49,085 nucleotides of DNA from an uncultured Neomegalonema sp. (GCA_937922185.1 CAKZUT010000119.1:1-49085), one strand, 5' to 3'. Positions 17,604 through 27,130 are shown, numbered from the stretch's first letter. Program-made: numbers and translations. Notes: a model not told the origin generated them from the letters alone.

Positions 17604-18476
17604 CTATTTGTTCAGGCGCATCACGAGGCTTGACGTATCCCAGCGGTTTCCGCCCATCGACTGCACATCGGCATAGAATTGGTCCACCAGTGCCGTGACC
17701 GGCAGGCGCGCGCCGACCTCCTTGGCCTGTTCGAGACAGATACCCAGATCTTTCCGCATCCAGTCTACAGCGAAGCCCTTGTTGTCCTCGTATGCCCCGT
17801 CGAGAACCCACTCGAAACGATTTTCCATCTGCCAGCTCTGCGCGGCACCCTTGGAGATGACATCCACCACCGCACGACCGTCGAGGCCGGATTTGTTGGC
17901 GAATTCCAGGGCTTCGGCGAGGCCCTGCACCAGCCCGGCGATCGCGATCTGGTTGACCATCTTGCACAACTGCCCCGCGCCCGATTCTCCGAGACGACGG
18001 CAGGATTTCGCATAGAGGTCGATCATCGGTTCGGCCTTCGCATACGGCCCCTCGTCGCCCCCGCACATCACGGTCAACTGTCCGTTTTCCGCTCCGGCCT
18101 GCCCCCCCGACACCGGTGCATCGATGAAATCGAAGCCATGCCCTCCGGCCGCATCGTACAGTTCGCGGGCCACCTTGGCCGATGCCGTCGTATGATCCAC
18201 GAAGACCGCCCCGGCTTTCATGGCGCCGAACGCGCCGCCCTCTCCGGTCGTGACCGAGCGCAGGTCGTCGTCATTCCCGACGCAGGCCATGACGAAATCG
18301 CAGTCCTTCGCGGCTTCGGCGGGGGTGGAGGCGTGGTGTCCCCCGTATTCCTTCACCCAGGCTTCGGCTTTCGACCCTGTGCGGTTATAGACCGTGACAT
18401 CATGCCCGCCTTTTGCGAGATATCCGGCCATCGGATAGCCCATCACACCCAGACCGATGAAGGAAACTTTCGCCAT
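17604..18476 (-). CDS. NAD(P)-dependent beta-hydroxyacid dehydrogenase (3-hydroxyisobutyrate dehydrogenase family)
   Basis: 290 residues. Rossmann motif FIGLGVMGYPMAGYLAKGG at the N-terminus, substrate motif DAPVSGGQAGAENGQL, and catalytic Lys in GAGQLCKMVNQ: the three signatures of the beta-HAD family (MmsB, GarR, GlxR). Oxidises or reduces a 3-hydroxyacid in the cytoplasm. Whether 3-hydroxyisobutyrate, tartronate semialdehyde or another acid is used cannot be told from these motifs. Single gene, convergent with the MDR gene. Confidence 0.92.
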   Translation of the reverse strand: MAKVSFIGLGVMGYPMAGYLAKGGHDVTVYNRTGSKAEAWVKEYGGHHASTPAEAAKDCDFVMACVGNDDDLRSVTTGEGGAFGAMKAGAVFVDHTTASAKVARELYDAAGGHGFDFIDAPVSGGQAGAENGQLTVMCGGDEGPYAKAEPMIDLYAKSCRRLGESGAGQLCKMVNQIAIAGLVQGLAEALEFANKSGLDGRAVVDVISKGAAQSWQMENRFEWVLDGAYEDNKGFAVDWMRKDLGICLEQAKEVGARLPVTALVDQFYADVQSMGGNRWDTSSLVMRLNK

Positions 18477-18638
18477 TTTCCGAACTCCCGTGGTTTATGG
18501 TCTTGATAACGGTCCGCATCCTGACGCATGGAACCGGCAGTCGGCGGCAAGGAGTGCCTCCGCTGCGACACCATGGCCTTGCGGTCCGGCAGGTCAAGGC
18601 CGTATTCCGGCTCAACCCCCCGAAGGAGCGAACGATAC

Positions 18639-21134
18639 GTGCTGGGATTATGGCGCATCTTGCGAAGAGGGATCGCAGGGCTGGTCATTCTGACCCTGTG
18701 CGCCGTGCTGGCCGTCTACATGCTGGCATCGTTCTCTCTGCCACGCTTTTCGGGCATCCAGCGCATGGCGGGGATTGATGCGCGGGTCGAGGTCGTGCGC
18801 GACGCCCACGGCATTCCGCGCATCTTTGCCAAGACCCCCCATGACGCCTGGTTCGCCCTCGGTTACGTCCACGCTATGGACCGTCTGTGGCAGATGGATG
18901 TGGCCCGGCGTCTGGCACAGGGCCGGTTGTCCGAACGGTTCGGCGTCCGCGCCCTCTCCACCGACCGTCTCATGCGGGCGCTGGATATGGACGGTCATGC
19001 GGAACGCTCGCTTGCCTCTCTCTCCCCGGCGGCCCAGGCGGTTCTGGATGCCTATGCGGAGGGCGTGACCGCCCGCATCCGCGAGAACGCCGCCGAAGGG
19101 CACGGGCGCGGTGCCCCTGAATTCTACGTCTTCGGCGGTGATATCGACGACTGGACCCCCGCCGATTCCCTGTCGGTTCTGAAAGGCATGGCTTTTCAGA
19201 TTTCGCGCGGCGCGCTGGCAAAGGAGGTCAAGCGCGGACGCTTCGTCCTCGGGCTGGAGCCGCGACAGGTCCATGATCTTTTTCCCGATTATCCGGGGCA
19301 GGGGGTCGGGGCGCTGCCCATCGTGAAGGCCGGCCTGGACCGATCCGGTATCATCCCCGAAGACACGCTTTTCGCCCTGGGCGATCTGACCGACGAGCGC
19401 GCCGCCGGGGCATCGAACGCCTGGGCCGTTGACGGACGACACACCGCCAGCCGTGCGCCGCTTCTGGCCTCCGATCCACATTTGCCGCTCACTGCGCCGG
19501 GTGTCTGGCATCCGGTGCAGATCAGCGGGCCGGGCATCGAGTTGATCGGGGCCAGCCTGCCGGGCATGCCCGCCATCGTTATCGGTCGCAACGACCGCAT
19601 CGCATGGGGCATCACCGCCGCCGGGGTTGACGATCTGGATGTCTTCATCGAGCGGGTCGATCCCGAAAACACGGATCGCTATAAGACGCCGGAGGGCTGG
19701 CGCAATTTCGAGACACGCACCGAAACGATCACCGTCCGCTCCGCCGCGCCGGTCTCGATGTCCCTTCGCCGCACCCGTCATGGCCCCGTTCTGCCGATCA
19801 CGGTTGCCGGACTTGCCGCCGTCACACCCCGCGATCATGTTCCTGCCCTGTCATGGAGCGCGCTGTCCGATGACGATACCAGCTTCGATGCTCTGATGGC
19901 CCTCAACGGCGCGGGCACGGTTGCCGAGGCCCTGCGCGCCGCCGATGAGTATGTTGCGCCTTCGCTCAACCTCGTCGTCGCCGATGACGATACCGTCGGC
20001 ATGGGAGTCGCGGGCCGTGTGCCGCTGCGGCGTCTGACCAGCCGCATACAGGGCCGCCTTCCCTCGCCGGGTTGGAACGACGATCACGATTGGGTCGGCT
20101 GGATCGAACCGTCTTCCCTGCCGCGCACGATCAACCCGGCGACGGGGGCGGTCGCGAATGCCAATAACCGGGTCGGTAATGCCGAATTTCCCCGGCATCT
20201 CTCGTTTGACTGGGGTGCGCCCTACCGGCTGAACCGCATCATCAAGCAACTGGGTGCGCGCCAGACTCACAGCGTCGAGAGCTTCCGCGCCCTCCAGGTG
20301 GATTCGGTGTCTGAAATGGCACGGGCCATCGCCCCGCTGATCGGCGAAAAACTGTGGAACAGCGGCAATGCCCCCGATGCCCATCCTCTGCGGGAACAGG
20401 CGCTGATCCTCCTGCGCGACTGGAACGGCGAGATGAGCGAGCGCGGCCCGGAGGGATTGATCTTCACGGCATGGCTCGATGCGCTCGTCGGCCTGATCGC
20501 CGATGACGAACTCGGATCGCTGGCCGAATATTATCAGGGATCGCGCCCACTCTTTCTGGAACGGGTCTATCGCAATATCGATGACGCCGCGCATTGGTGC
20601 GACGACACCGCGACCCTTCCGGCGGAAAGCTGCCGCGAAATGGCCGGACGCGCGCTCGACAGGGCGCTGGAAACGCTGGAGCAGCGTTACGGTCGCGATC
20701 CGGGCGAATGGCGATGGGGCGAGGCTCATCGCGCGATCCACAAGCACCGTACCCTCGGCGATATCGGTACCACTGTCGCCGGGATCGATCTGTCGCTCTC
20801 GACTTTCGTGAATATCATTCACGAGACCGGTGGCGGCGATTATACGCTCAACCGGGGCGCGGCCAGCCATACCGGCCCGGACCCTTACGCCAATGTCCAT
20901 GCTGCGGGTCTGCGGGCCGTGTTCGATCTGGCTGATCTGGATCGGTCGATGTTCGTTGTCTCCACCGGAGCGAGCGGGCATCCGCTGTCGGAATACTACC
21001 GCAACCTTGCGCCTCTCTGGCGTCAGGGTGATCTCGTGCCGATGTCCACGGATCGCGAGACCATCGAGTCAGGGGCACTCGGCACCCTGATCCTGTCGCC
21101 CGATCAGGAAGCAGAGTCGCCGATGCTGCCGTAA
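18639..21134 (+). CDS. Penicillin acylase-family N-terminal nucleophile hydrolase, membrane-anchored
   Basis: About 831 residues from GTG 18639, chosen for GGAG at 18625-18628 and because the protein then starts directly before its membrane anchor (GIAGLVILTLCAVLAVYML). The alpha-chain motif DAHGIPRIFA is followed by a spacer, and the autoprocessing site GASNAWAV gives the catalytic Ser259 as the new N-terminus of the beta chain. NRIAWG and the downstream asparagine segments of the family are present. Family members cleave amides such as beta-lactam side chains, acyl-homoserine lactones or cyclic lipopeptides in the periplasm; this one's substrate is unknown. The last 31 bp overlap the convergent flavin reductase. 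Confidence 0.92.
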   Translation: MLGLWRILRRGIAGLVILTLCAVLAVYMLASFSLPRFSGIQRMAGIDARVEVVRDAHGIPRIFAKTPHDAWFALGYVHAMDRLWQMDVARRLAQGRLSERFGVRALSTDRLMRALDMDGHAERSLASLSPAAQAVLDAYAEGVTARIRENAAEGHGRGAPEFYVFGGDIDDWTPADSLSVLKGMAFQISRGALAKEVKRGRFVLGLEPRQVHDLFPDYPGQGVGALPIVKAGLDRSGIIPEDTLFALGDLTDERAAGASNAWAVDGRHTASRAPLLASDPHLPLTAPGVWHPVQISGPGIELIGASLPGMPAIVIGRNDRIAWGITAAGVDDLDVFIERVDPENTDRYKTPEGWRNFETRTETITVRSAAPVSMSLRRTRHGPVLPITVAGLAAVTPRDHVPALSWSALSDDDTSFDALMALNGAGTVAEALRAADEYVAPSLNLVVADDDTVGMGVAGRVPLRRLTSRIQGRLPSPGWNDDHDWVGWIEPSSLPRTINPATGAVANANNRVGNAEFPRHLSFDWGAPYRLNRIIKQLGARQTHSVESFRALQVDSVSEMARAIAPLIGEKLWNSGNAPDAHPLREQALILLRDWNGEMSERGPEGLIFTAWLDALVGLIADDELGSLAEYYQGSRPLFLERVYRNIDDAAHWCDDTATLPAESCREMAGRALDRALETLEQRYGRDPGEWRWGEAHRAIHKHRTLGDIGTTVAGIDLSLSTFVNIIHETGGGDYTLNRGAASHTGPDPYANVHAAGLRAVFDLADLDRSMFVVSTGASGHPLSEYYRNLAPLWRQGDLVPMSTDRETIESGALGTLILSPDQEAESPMLP

Positions 21135-21637
21135 TTGCCGCGATAGTAGAGCAGGGGGCCTGATCCCTCGCGCCACCCCGTCTCGACCACACGGCCCACG
21201 AGAATGCGATGATCGCCGCCCCCATGCACGTCATGCAGTACACAATCGGCCACGGCCAGCGCCCCGTTCAGAACCGGCGCACCTGACTCCCACGGATCAC
21301 CGAAATCCCCCGGAACAAGATTGTGGTCGCGCGCATAGCGGTTCGAGATCGCCTGCTGATCGTCGGCAAGGATATTCAGCGCGAAATGCCCCGCGCGCAG
21401 GAACGAGGCCATGGTGCCCGAATTGCTCTCCAGACAGAACAGGGCCAGCGGCGGATCGAGCGAAACGGATGTCAGCGAATTGATCGTGATCGCCGTACCG
21501 GCCTCTTCCCCGGCCATGCAACTTGCCACGGATACGCCCGTGGCGAACGACCCGAAACAGGAGCGGAAAGCCAGTCCGTCATTGCCGCCTGCGCGCCGCA
21601 AGATCGTGCGTTGCGTCTCTGCATTCTCGTTTGTCAT
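21104..21637 (-). CDS. Flavin reductase-like FMN-binding domain protein
   Basis: 177 residues from the ATG at 21635-21637; the frame is open to 21778 but the extra N-terminus has no family character. FRSCFGSFATGVSVAS, ITINSLTSVSLDPPLALFCLE and GHFALNILADDQQ are characteristic of the small-component flavin reductases (HpaC/DIM6-NTAB type). It supplies reduced FMN/FAD to a two-component monooxygenase; no partner monooxygenase is in the window. It overlaps the tail of the acylase gene by 31 bp. Confidence 0.9.
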   Translation of the reverse strand: MTNENAETQRTILRRAGGNDGLAFRSCFGSFATGVSVASCMAGEEAGTAITINSLTSVSLDPPLALFCLESNSGTMASFLRAGHFALNILADDQQAISNRYARDHNLVPGDFGDPWESGAPVLNGALAVADCVLHDVHGGGDHRILVGRVVETGWREGSGPLLYYRGNYGSIGDSAS

Positions 21638-21768
21638 CGTAGCGGCGGTCCGGGTAAGGGCATGATCCGTCCGGTTTAGAGTTAGGCCGTACCGGCGGCA
21701 AGCGATAGCGGGATGACCCGTAGCACGGGTTGCGGTAACAGGACGTATACCCCACCCGGAGACACGGC

Positions 21769-22566
21769 ATGTCAACACTGATCGTCATTCCCGCCCGCTA
21801 TAAGTCCAGCCGTTATCCCGGCAAACCGCTGGCGACCCTGACCGGCGCATCGGGCAAAGCCATGACCCTTATCGAGCGAAGCTGGCGCGCGGCAATGGCC
21901 GTGCGCGGCGTCGATGCCGTCACCGTCGCCACTGACGATGTTCGAATCGCCGATGCCGCCCGCGCTTTCGGGGCCGATGTCACGATGACGGCTGAATCCT
22001 GTGCGAACGGCACGGAACGCTGTGTCGATGCGATCCGGGTCCGGGACGAGGAACCCGATATTGTCGTCAATCTTCAGGGCGACGCCCCGCTGACCCCGGC
22101 ATGGTTCGTTGAAGACCTGATCGCCGCCATGGTGGCCGGAGGCAGTGCGGTCGCCACGCCGGTCCTGCGCTGTGATACGCAGACCTACACAAATTTCGTG
22201 GAGGATCGCAGGGCAGGGCGCGTGGGGGGCACCACCGCCGTCTTCGGCGCGGATATGTCCGCTCTCTACTTCTCGAAAGAGGTTATCCCCTTCCTGCCGG
22301 TTCCCCCCTCACCCGGCGAGACGGTCCCGGTCTTTCACCATGTCGGCCTCTACGCCTATACCCCCGCAGCCTTGCGGGCCTATGCGGCGGCGACTGCCGG
22401 GCCACTTGAGATGCTGGAGGGCCTTGAACAGCTTCGCTTTCTTGAGAACGGCATTCCCATCCGCTGTGTCGAGGTCGAGGGTCGGGGCCGGGTCTTCTGG
22501 GAACTCAACAACCCCGAGGACATCCCCCGCATCGAAGCGGCCCTGAAGGCGGAAGGGCTGGATTGA
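21769..22566 (+). CDS. kdsB: KdsB-like cytidylyltransferase (3-deoxy-manno-octulosonate type)
   Basis: 265 residues. IPARYKSSRYPGKPLATL is the CTP-binding signature, and VNLQGDAPL and VFHHVGLYAYTPAAL match KdsB. It would activate KDO as CMP-KDO for lipopolysaccharide core or capsule. Two deviations: QGDAPL instead of the usual QGDEPL, and a tail reading ELNNPEDI where KdsB normally has a DTPEDL-like segment. The sugar acid might therefore not be KDO itself. GGAG upstream of the ATG. Alone on its strand, divergent from the flavin reductase, without other LPS genes nearby. Confidence 0.78.
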   Translation: MSTLIVIPARYKSSRYPGKPLATLTGASGKAMTLIERSWRAAMAVRGVDAVTVATDDVRIADAARAFGADVTMTAESCANGTERCVDAIRVRDEEPDIVVNLQGDAPLTPAWFVEDLIAAMVAGGSAVATPVLRCDTQTYTNFVEDRRAGRVGGTTAVFGADMSALYFSKEVIPFLPVPPSPGETVPVFHHVGLYAYTPAALRAYAAATAGPLEMLEGLEQLRFLENGIPIRCVEVEGRGRVFWELNNPEDIPRIEAALKAEGLD

Positions 22567-22597
22567 TCAGTCCGGCGTGCTGATCTTTGCGTCCTGC

Positions 22598-23497
22598 CTA
22601 CAACACTCTGGGATGGGCCTGCTCGTAGACTTCCAGCAGGCGCGCCTCGTCCACCGCCGTATAGCGTTCGGTGCTGGACAGGCTGGCATGGCCCAGAAGT
22701 GTCTGGATCGTCCTCAGATCGCCTCCCGCGCTCAGCAGATGCGTGGCGAAGGAATGGCGCAGGGCATGGGGCGTGGCACTGTCGGGCAGGCCCATGGCCG
22801 CACGGATCGTCTGCATCGCACCGCTCACGATACGGGGATTGAGCGCCCCGCCCCGCACCCCCACGAACAGCGGCCCCGCCGCCGTCAGCGCATGGGGACA
22901 GGCCGCGACATAGGCATCCACCGCCTCCCGCGCCACAGGCAGGACCGGCACGATCCGTTCCTTGTTGCCCTTGCCCGTGATCCGAAGCATCTCGCCGAGG
23001 GGCGCGTCGCCTCCGCGCAGGGACAACGCCTCTGACCGCCGCAATCCACAGCCATAGAGCAGCGTCAGTACCGCCGTATCGCGCAGGCCAATCCAGTCTT
23101 CATCGCTGTCCAGTCCCGTCATGTTCAGCACTGCCGCCGCGTCCTTCCGGCTAAGGGGGCGGGGCAGGGGTCTGGGAGCGCGCGGACCACGCGCGGCGCG
23201 CACCACATCGGCGCGGATGCCATGAATTTCGCTGGCATGGTGGTAGAAACTCTTCACCGATGACAGCGCGCGCGCCACGCTGGCTTTACTCAGTCCTTCG
23301 CGCCGCAGATCAGCCATCCAGCGCCGCATCTGCGGCTGGTTCAGCGCGCTCAGATCATCGGCGCTCAGAGTCTCGGGATCGCCCAGCGCCCGCAGAAAAC
23401 GCCAGACATCGCGCGAATAGGCTTCCAGCGTAGCCGGACTGGCCCCCCGCGCCACCAGCGCACGGCGCCAGTCCTCGACGAGGGGGCGAACCGTCAA
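22598..23497 (-). CDS. xerC: Tyrosine recombinase XerC
   Basis: 299 residues. SAM-like N-terminal core-binding domain, then the catalytic domain with R153 (GLRRSE), K176 (GKGNKE), H244 and R247 (HALRHSF), H270 (LLGHASLSS) and nucleophile Y279: the complete R-K-H-R-H-Y set. Works with XerD at dif to resolve chromosome dimers. The TTG start at 23495-23497 overlaps the DUF484 stop by 4 bp (TTGA), so the two genes are coupled. The XerC-DUF484 pairing is well known. No att sites or phage genes surround it. Confidence 0.93.
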   Translation of the reverse strand: MTVRPLVEDWRRALVARGASPATLEAYSRDVWRFLRALGDPETLSADDLSALNQPQMRRWMADLRREGLSKASVARALSSVKSFYHHASEIHGIRADVVRAARGPRAPRPLPRPLSRKDAAAVLNMTGLDSDEDWIGLRDTAVLTLLYGCGLRRSEALSLRGGDAPLGEMLRITGKGNKERIVPVLPVAREAVDAYVAACPHALTAAGPLFVGVRGGALNPRIVSGAMQTIRAAMGLPDSATPHALRHSFATHLLSAGGDLRTIQTLLGHASLSSTERYTAVDEARLLEVYEQAHPRVL

Positions 23498-24237
23498 ACG
23501 ATCTCCGGTTCGTCCAGCCAGTGCCGCATCACACGGCTGACCGCACCGCCCAGGAAGACCAGCAGATCGCCGCCCTGCTCGTCATGGAACCGGTCTGCAT
23601 CGCGCGCTCCGAACAGCAGGACGCCGGGCTGCGATTCAGGGCCGAAATCGAGGCGGATCAGGGCTTCGGATTCGATCTCGCCATCGGTATGCAAAGCGCG
23701 CGTCGGCTCCTCCACAGCGCGCAGCGATACTCCCCAGGGCGCACCATGGAAGAACGCATTCACCGATCCCGGCGCGATGGGGCAGAGGGTGCCGATATCA
23801 CCGGCCCGTTCCACATCTTTGGCTGGGGGCGTCTCGACACACAGGCGCACGGAATCGACCACCAGCAACTCGCCGAACTGCGACCCGACGATATCGATGA
23901 AATTCTGGAAGGAGGGTGCTTCGAGCATATGCAGAATTGCGTCATGCACCTGATTCATCGAAACGAGATTGGCCTCCGCCGCGTCCAGCATCTCCTCGCG
24001 CTCGATCTCGACCGCGCGCAGTCGTTCGCGCATTCTGGCCATGACGGCGGTTTGCATACTGACCACGTTGCTGCCGTAGCGTTGCCCGGCCAGATCGACC
24101 AGACTGGCCGACACTTCCGCGTCATCCAGCACGACCGCCGGATTTTCGAGAATGTAATTTCGGACGGCATTGCGCCCCAGCTTGGCCCGGCGCGGTGTGC
24201 GCTCCAGCGCCTCGCTTCCTGTTCCCTCGTTCGACAT
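23494..24237 (-). CDS. DUF484 family (GAF-like) protein
   Basis: 247 residues. N-terminal helix with VRNYILENPAVVLDD and a coiled coil (MQTAVMARMRERLRAVEIE) lead into a GAF-like domain (residues about 105-240), the DUF484 layout. Cytoplasmic, function unknown; the gene regularly precedes xerC, as here with a 4-bp overlap. GAGG is close to the ATG. Confidence 0.9.
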   Translation of the reverse strand: MSNEGTGSEALERTPRRAKLGRNAVRNYILENPAVVLDDAEVSASLVDLAGQRYGSNVVSMQTAVMARMRERLRAVEIEREEMLDAAEANLVSMNQVHDAILHMLEAPSFQNFIDIVGSQFGELLVVDSVRLCVETPPAKDVERAGDIGTLCPIAPGSVNAFFHGAPWGVSLRAVEEPTRALHTDGEIESEALIRLDFGPESQPGVLLFGARDADRFHDEQGGDLLVFLGGAVSRVMRHWLDEPEIV

Positions 24238-24315
24238 GCCTCGATCCCTCTTGTTGTATCGTTTTTTATCGTTTCCGGCGTCGTTCCTGTCCTGCTGCGG
24301 CGCTGCGCGCCGATG

Positions 24316-24969
24316 CTAGAGGATCGACTGTCCCGTTTTCTCCCAGTCCTTCAGAAAGGCTTCCAGCCCTTTATCCGTCAGCGGGTGTTTGGTCAGTGTC
24401 TTGAGCGTGGCGGGCGGTATCGTCGCCACATCCGCCCCTGCCAGCGCGCTCAGCTTGACATGATTCACGGTGCGGATGGAGGCGGCGAGAATCTGCGTCC
24501 CGAACATATAATTGTCGTAGATGGTCCTGATTTCCTCGATCAGTTCCATCCCGTCGATGCCCATATCGTCCAGCCGCCCGATGAAGGGCGAGATATAGGT
24601 TGCCCCCGCCTTCGCCGCGAGCAGGGCCTGATTGGCCGAGAAGCACAGCGTCACATTCGTCTGATGCCCCGCATCGACCAGCGCACGACAGGCAACCAGC
24701 CCGTCGAACGTCAGCGGCAGCTTGATGCAAACATTACCGGCGATCTTCGCGAGGGCCGTCCCCTCCTCGATCATCGCGCCGCTTTCCATCGCAGTGACCT
24801 CTGCACTGACCGGTCCCTCCACCACGTCGCAGATCTCGGCGATCACTTCCTTGAAATCGCGTCCCGACTTGGCGATCAGCGAAGGGTTTGTCGTCACCCC
24901 GTCCACCATCCCGGACGGGGCAAGAGCACGGATTTCGTCGATTTCGGCAGTGTCGATGAAGAACTTCAC
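24316..24969 (-). CDS. fsa: Fructose-6-phosphate aldolase / small transaldolase
   Basis: 217 residues, class I aldolase barrel. [27 protein letters not shown] and the Schiff-base Lys83 in VCIKLPLT identify the TalC/FSA subfamily (about 215-220 residues, not the 320-residue TalB type). Transfers or releases dihydroxyacetone from fructose 6-phosphate or sedoheptulose 7-phosphate. GTG start with AGGA 8 bp upstream. An inverted repeat lies just upstream (24985-25011). It is the first gene of fsa-DUF484-xerC on the minus strand. Confidence 0.92.
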   Translation of the reverse strand: MKFFIDTAEIDEIRALAPSGMVDGVTTNPSLIAKSGRDFKEVIAEICDVVEGPVSAEVTAMESGAMIEEGTALAKIAGNVCIKLPLTFDGLVACRALVDAGHQTNVTLCFSANQALLAAKAGATYISPFIGRLDDMGIDGMELIEEIRTIYDNYMFGTQILAASIRTVNHVKLSALAGADVATIPPATLKTLTKHPLTDKGLEAFLKDWEKTGQSIL

Positions 24970-24984
24970 GGGCGCGATCCTGCA

Positions 24985-25011
24985 AGGGTTCGTTAAGGTT
25001 ACCTGAACCCT
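24985..25011. promoter_or_regulatory. Inverted repeat upstream of the transaldolase gene
   Basis: AGGGTTC at 24985-24991 and GAACCCT at 25005-25011 are perfect 7-bp arms around 13 bp, 15 bp before the fsa start on the minus strand. Could be an operator or a leader hairpin, or the terminator of nothing visible; the role is open. Confidence 0.4.
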
Positions 25012-25087
25012 AACCCCTTTCGGAATCGCTGGCCAGAGTCAGGATGCGACTACGGACGGTTTTCTCGCGCCACCATGCCGGTGACCG

Positions 25088-26317
25088 CTATGGAGCGAGG
25101 TTCAGCTCCTCTGTCAGACGCGGAATTTTCTTCTTCACCCTGAAGAATCCCGCCGTCGCATGGGGCCAGACCGCTCTGTCCCAGTCGCGTTGCACCTCCG
25201 CGAGCGTGATCCCGGCATCTTCCAGCGACGGGACGACGCCATCCAGCCAGTCGCGTGTCGGTCCCTGACTCACGAAGGCCGTCACGATCTGGGTGGCTCC
25301 GGCCCGCGTCGCCCAGTCCACAAGATCGCGCCCGCGCGGGGCGATCATGGCGACCCCCCCGCCGCCAACGCGCTCCATCGCATCCGCCAGTGCCGCATGG
25401 TCGAACCTTGCTACTCCCTCACTGACCGGCAGGGGCGAGCGTTCCGCAGCGGTCTGCACGGTGGCGATGCCGCGCAGGGCCGTCAGGTCCGGCCCCAGCG
25501 TTTCCGGCTGGCAATCCTCATCGGTTATCAGCAGTGCTGTCGGTCGCGCCGGATCATAGGCAGTGAACTCCCGCACGGGACGGGCCGCAGGCATCCCGGC
25601 CTGTTCCTCCAGCGGTTCCGCCGTCTCGTTCAGGTCCGTGGGGTGAAACCGCTGATGCGTGAACTTCGCGATATTCCAGCCCTGCGCCGCATAATGCTTG
25701 CCCTTCGTGTGCAGACCGGCCACCCACCGCCACCCCAGCGTATTCGACGCCGGGTCACCGTCCAGCAGGTGCCGCAGAAAGAAATCCGCTCCCACCTGCC
25801 ACGGCAGGTGCAGCGTGAAAATCCAGATCGACGCGAACCACATCCGCGCGTGGTTGTGCAGATAGCCCGTCTCGACCAGTTCCTCCGCCCAGCTATCGAA
25901 ACATGCGATCCCGGTACGCCCCTCTTCGGCGGCGGCTACCGCCTTGGCCATGCGCCGGTCCATCGACCCCAACGCGGCATCCCGTCCCTGTCTGTAATCG
26001 GCCCAGACCTCCGGGCGATGCTCCAGCCAGCCTTTCCAATAGCTGCGCCAGAAAACCTCCTGCACGTATTTCCCGGCCTCCTCCGGGCAATGCACCGCCA
26101 GAGCCGCGCGCACCGCTTCCTCCTCCGTAATCAGCCGCCGCCGGATATAGGGCGACAGGACCGAGACATTGCCGCGCTTGTCCGGCCCCAGATCGTAATT
26201 GCGCTGGCTGGAATAATGGCGACCCATGAAGGGTGCGAAAGCGGCCATCCGGGCCAGTCCCTCGGCACGGGTCGCGGGCCAGGAAAGGGCATCGGGCTGA
26301 GGGGTATGATTGTGCAT
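25088..26317 (-). CDS. Photolyase-like FAD-binding domain protein with the alpha/beta domain at the C-terminus
   Basis: 409 residues. The all-helical photolyase/cryptochrome FAD domain comes first, from about residue 15 to 255: RNYDLGPDKRGNVSVLSPYI, a Trp-rich central part, then LGWRWVAGLHTKGKHYA and FTHQRFHP. The usual N-terminal antenna domain is absent. Instead a Rossmann-like alpha/beta segment occupies about residues 265-400 (ALLITDEDC, GVAMIAPRGRD). Canonical photolyases have the alpha/beta domain before the FAD domain, so this looks permuted or independently fused. DNA repair or light sensing is possible; neither is shown. Downstream by 36 bp of the ABC permease gene on the same strand, so perhaps the last gene of that operon. 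Confidence 0.83.
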   Translation of the reverse strand: MHNHTPQPDALSWPATRAEGLARMAAFAPFMGRHYSSQRNYDLGPDKRGNVSVLSPYIRRRLITEEEAVRAALAVHCPEEAGKYVQEVFWRSYWKGWLEHRPEVWADYRQGRDAALGSMDRRMAKAVAAAEEGRTGIACFDSWAEELVETGYLHNHARMWFASIWIFTLHLPWQVGADFFLRHLLDGDPASNTLGWRWVAGLHTKGKHYAAQGWNIAKFTHQRFHPTDLNETAEPLEEQAGMPAARPVREFTAYDPARPTALLITDEDCQPETLGPDLTALRGIATVQTAAERSPLPVSEGVARFDHAALADAMERVGGGGVAMIAPRGRDLVDWATRAGATQIVTAFVSQGPTRDWLDGVVPSLEDAGITLAEVQRDWDRAVWPHATAGFFRVKKKIPRLTEELNLAP

Positions 26318-26353
26318 GGCGCGTCAGGTAGAGCCGTCTGACGCAATCACCAG

Positions 26354-27130
26354 CTACGCCTTGCGGCCCTTCGCCATCAGCAACAGTTGCGCGACGGTGA
26401 CGAGGGCCATGGAAGTCAGGAAAACAACCGTGCCGACCGCATTGATCTGGGGATCGACATTCCCTTGCAGGATGTCGAGAATCGCCACCGGCACCGTCTT
26501 GTTCAGGCCCGACACGAACCACGCCACCGCGAATTCGTCGAAGCTGACCGCCGCCGTCAGGCAGAACGCGCTGATGATCGCGGGCAGGCAGAAGGGCAGC
26601 ACCACATGACGCATCGCCCCCCATTCGGAAGCTCCCAGGTTCCACGCCGCCGCCTCCAGTGACGGGTCCATCTGGCTCAGCCGCAGCCGCGTCACCGCCA
26701 TCGCGAAGGGCGCGCCCAGTACGGTATGGGCGACGACGATGCCCGTCAGCGTTCCGCTCAGGCCCAACTGGCTCAGCCATGCCAGCATCGCCAGCGCGAG
26801 GATGATGAGCGGCACGGTCGGGGGCAGCAGTGCCAGCGCGATATACCCGGCCTTGAAGCGGAAGCCGTAGCGATAGTCGGTATAGGCCGTCGCGAAGCCG
26901 ATGAAGGTTGACAGGGTCGCGGCACAGACGGCGACGATCAGCGAATTGCGGAAGGCTTCCCGGATGGGGGACTCATCCGCAAAGGCCGTCTCGTACCAGT
27001 GCAGCGTGAATGACCCCAGCGGGATCGACGGGAACCGATCCGAGTTGAACGAGAACACCACGCTGGCCAGGATGGGCGCGAAGACGAATACGAAGATCGC
27101 TCCGAGATAGATCAGAAGGGCGGCTCTCAT
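26354..27130 (-). CDS. ABC transporter permease, polyamine/spermidine-putrescine type (PotC-like)
   Basis: 258 residues from the ATG at 27128-27130. The stop codon of the preceding permease overlaps it (ATGA). Six hydrophobic segments and the EAA loop (SLEAAAWNLGASEWGAMRHVVLP) for contact with an ATPase place it in the PotC-type family. Second permease of a binding protein-permease-permease operon in which no ATPase gene is present. A longer open frame running into the upstream gene is not real. Confidence 0.92.
   Translation of the reverse strand: MRAALLIYLGAIFVFVFAPILASVVFSFNSDRFPSIPLGSFTLHWYETAFADESPIREAFRNSLIVAVCAATLSTFIGFATAYTDYRYGFRFKAGYIALALLPPTVPLIILALAMLAWLSQLGLSGTLTGIVVAHTVLGAPFAMAVTRLRLSQMDPSLEAAAWNLGASEWGAMRHVVLPFCLPAIISAFCLTAAVSFDEFAVAWFVSGLNKTVPVAILDILQGNVDPQINAVGTVVFLTSMALVTVAQLLLMAKGRKA

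Noticed and set aside
18648-19838. Minus-strand 396-codon frame inside the penicillin acylase gene
   Set aside because: Shadow frame; no start signal and no family motif.
22598-23497. XerC as an integrase of a mobile island
   Set aside because: It is coupled to DUF484 as in the housekeeping arrangement, and no att sites, phage genes or composition change surround it.
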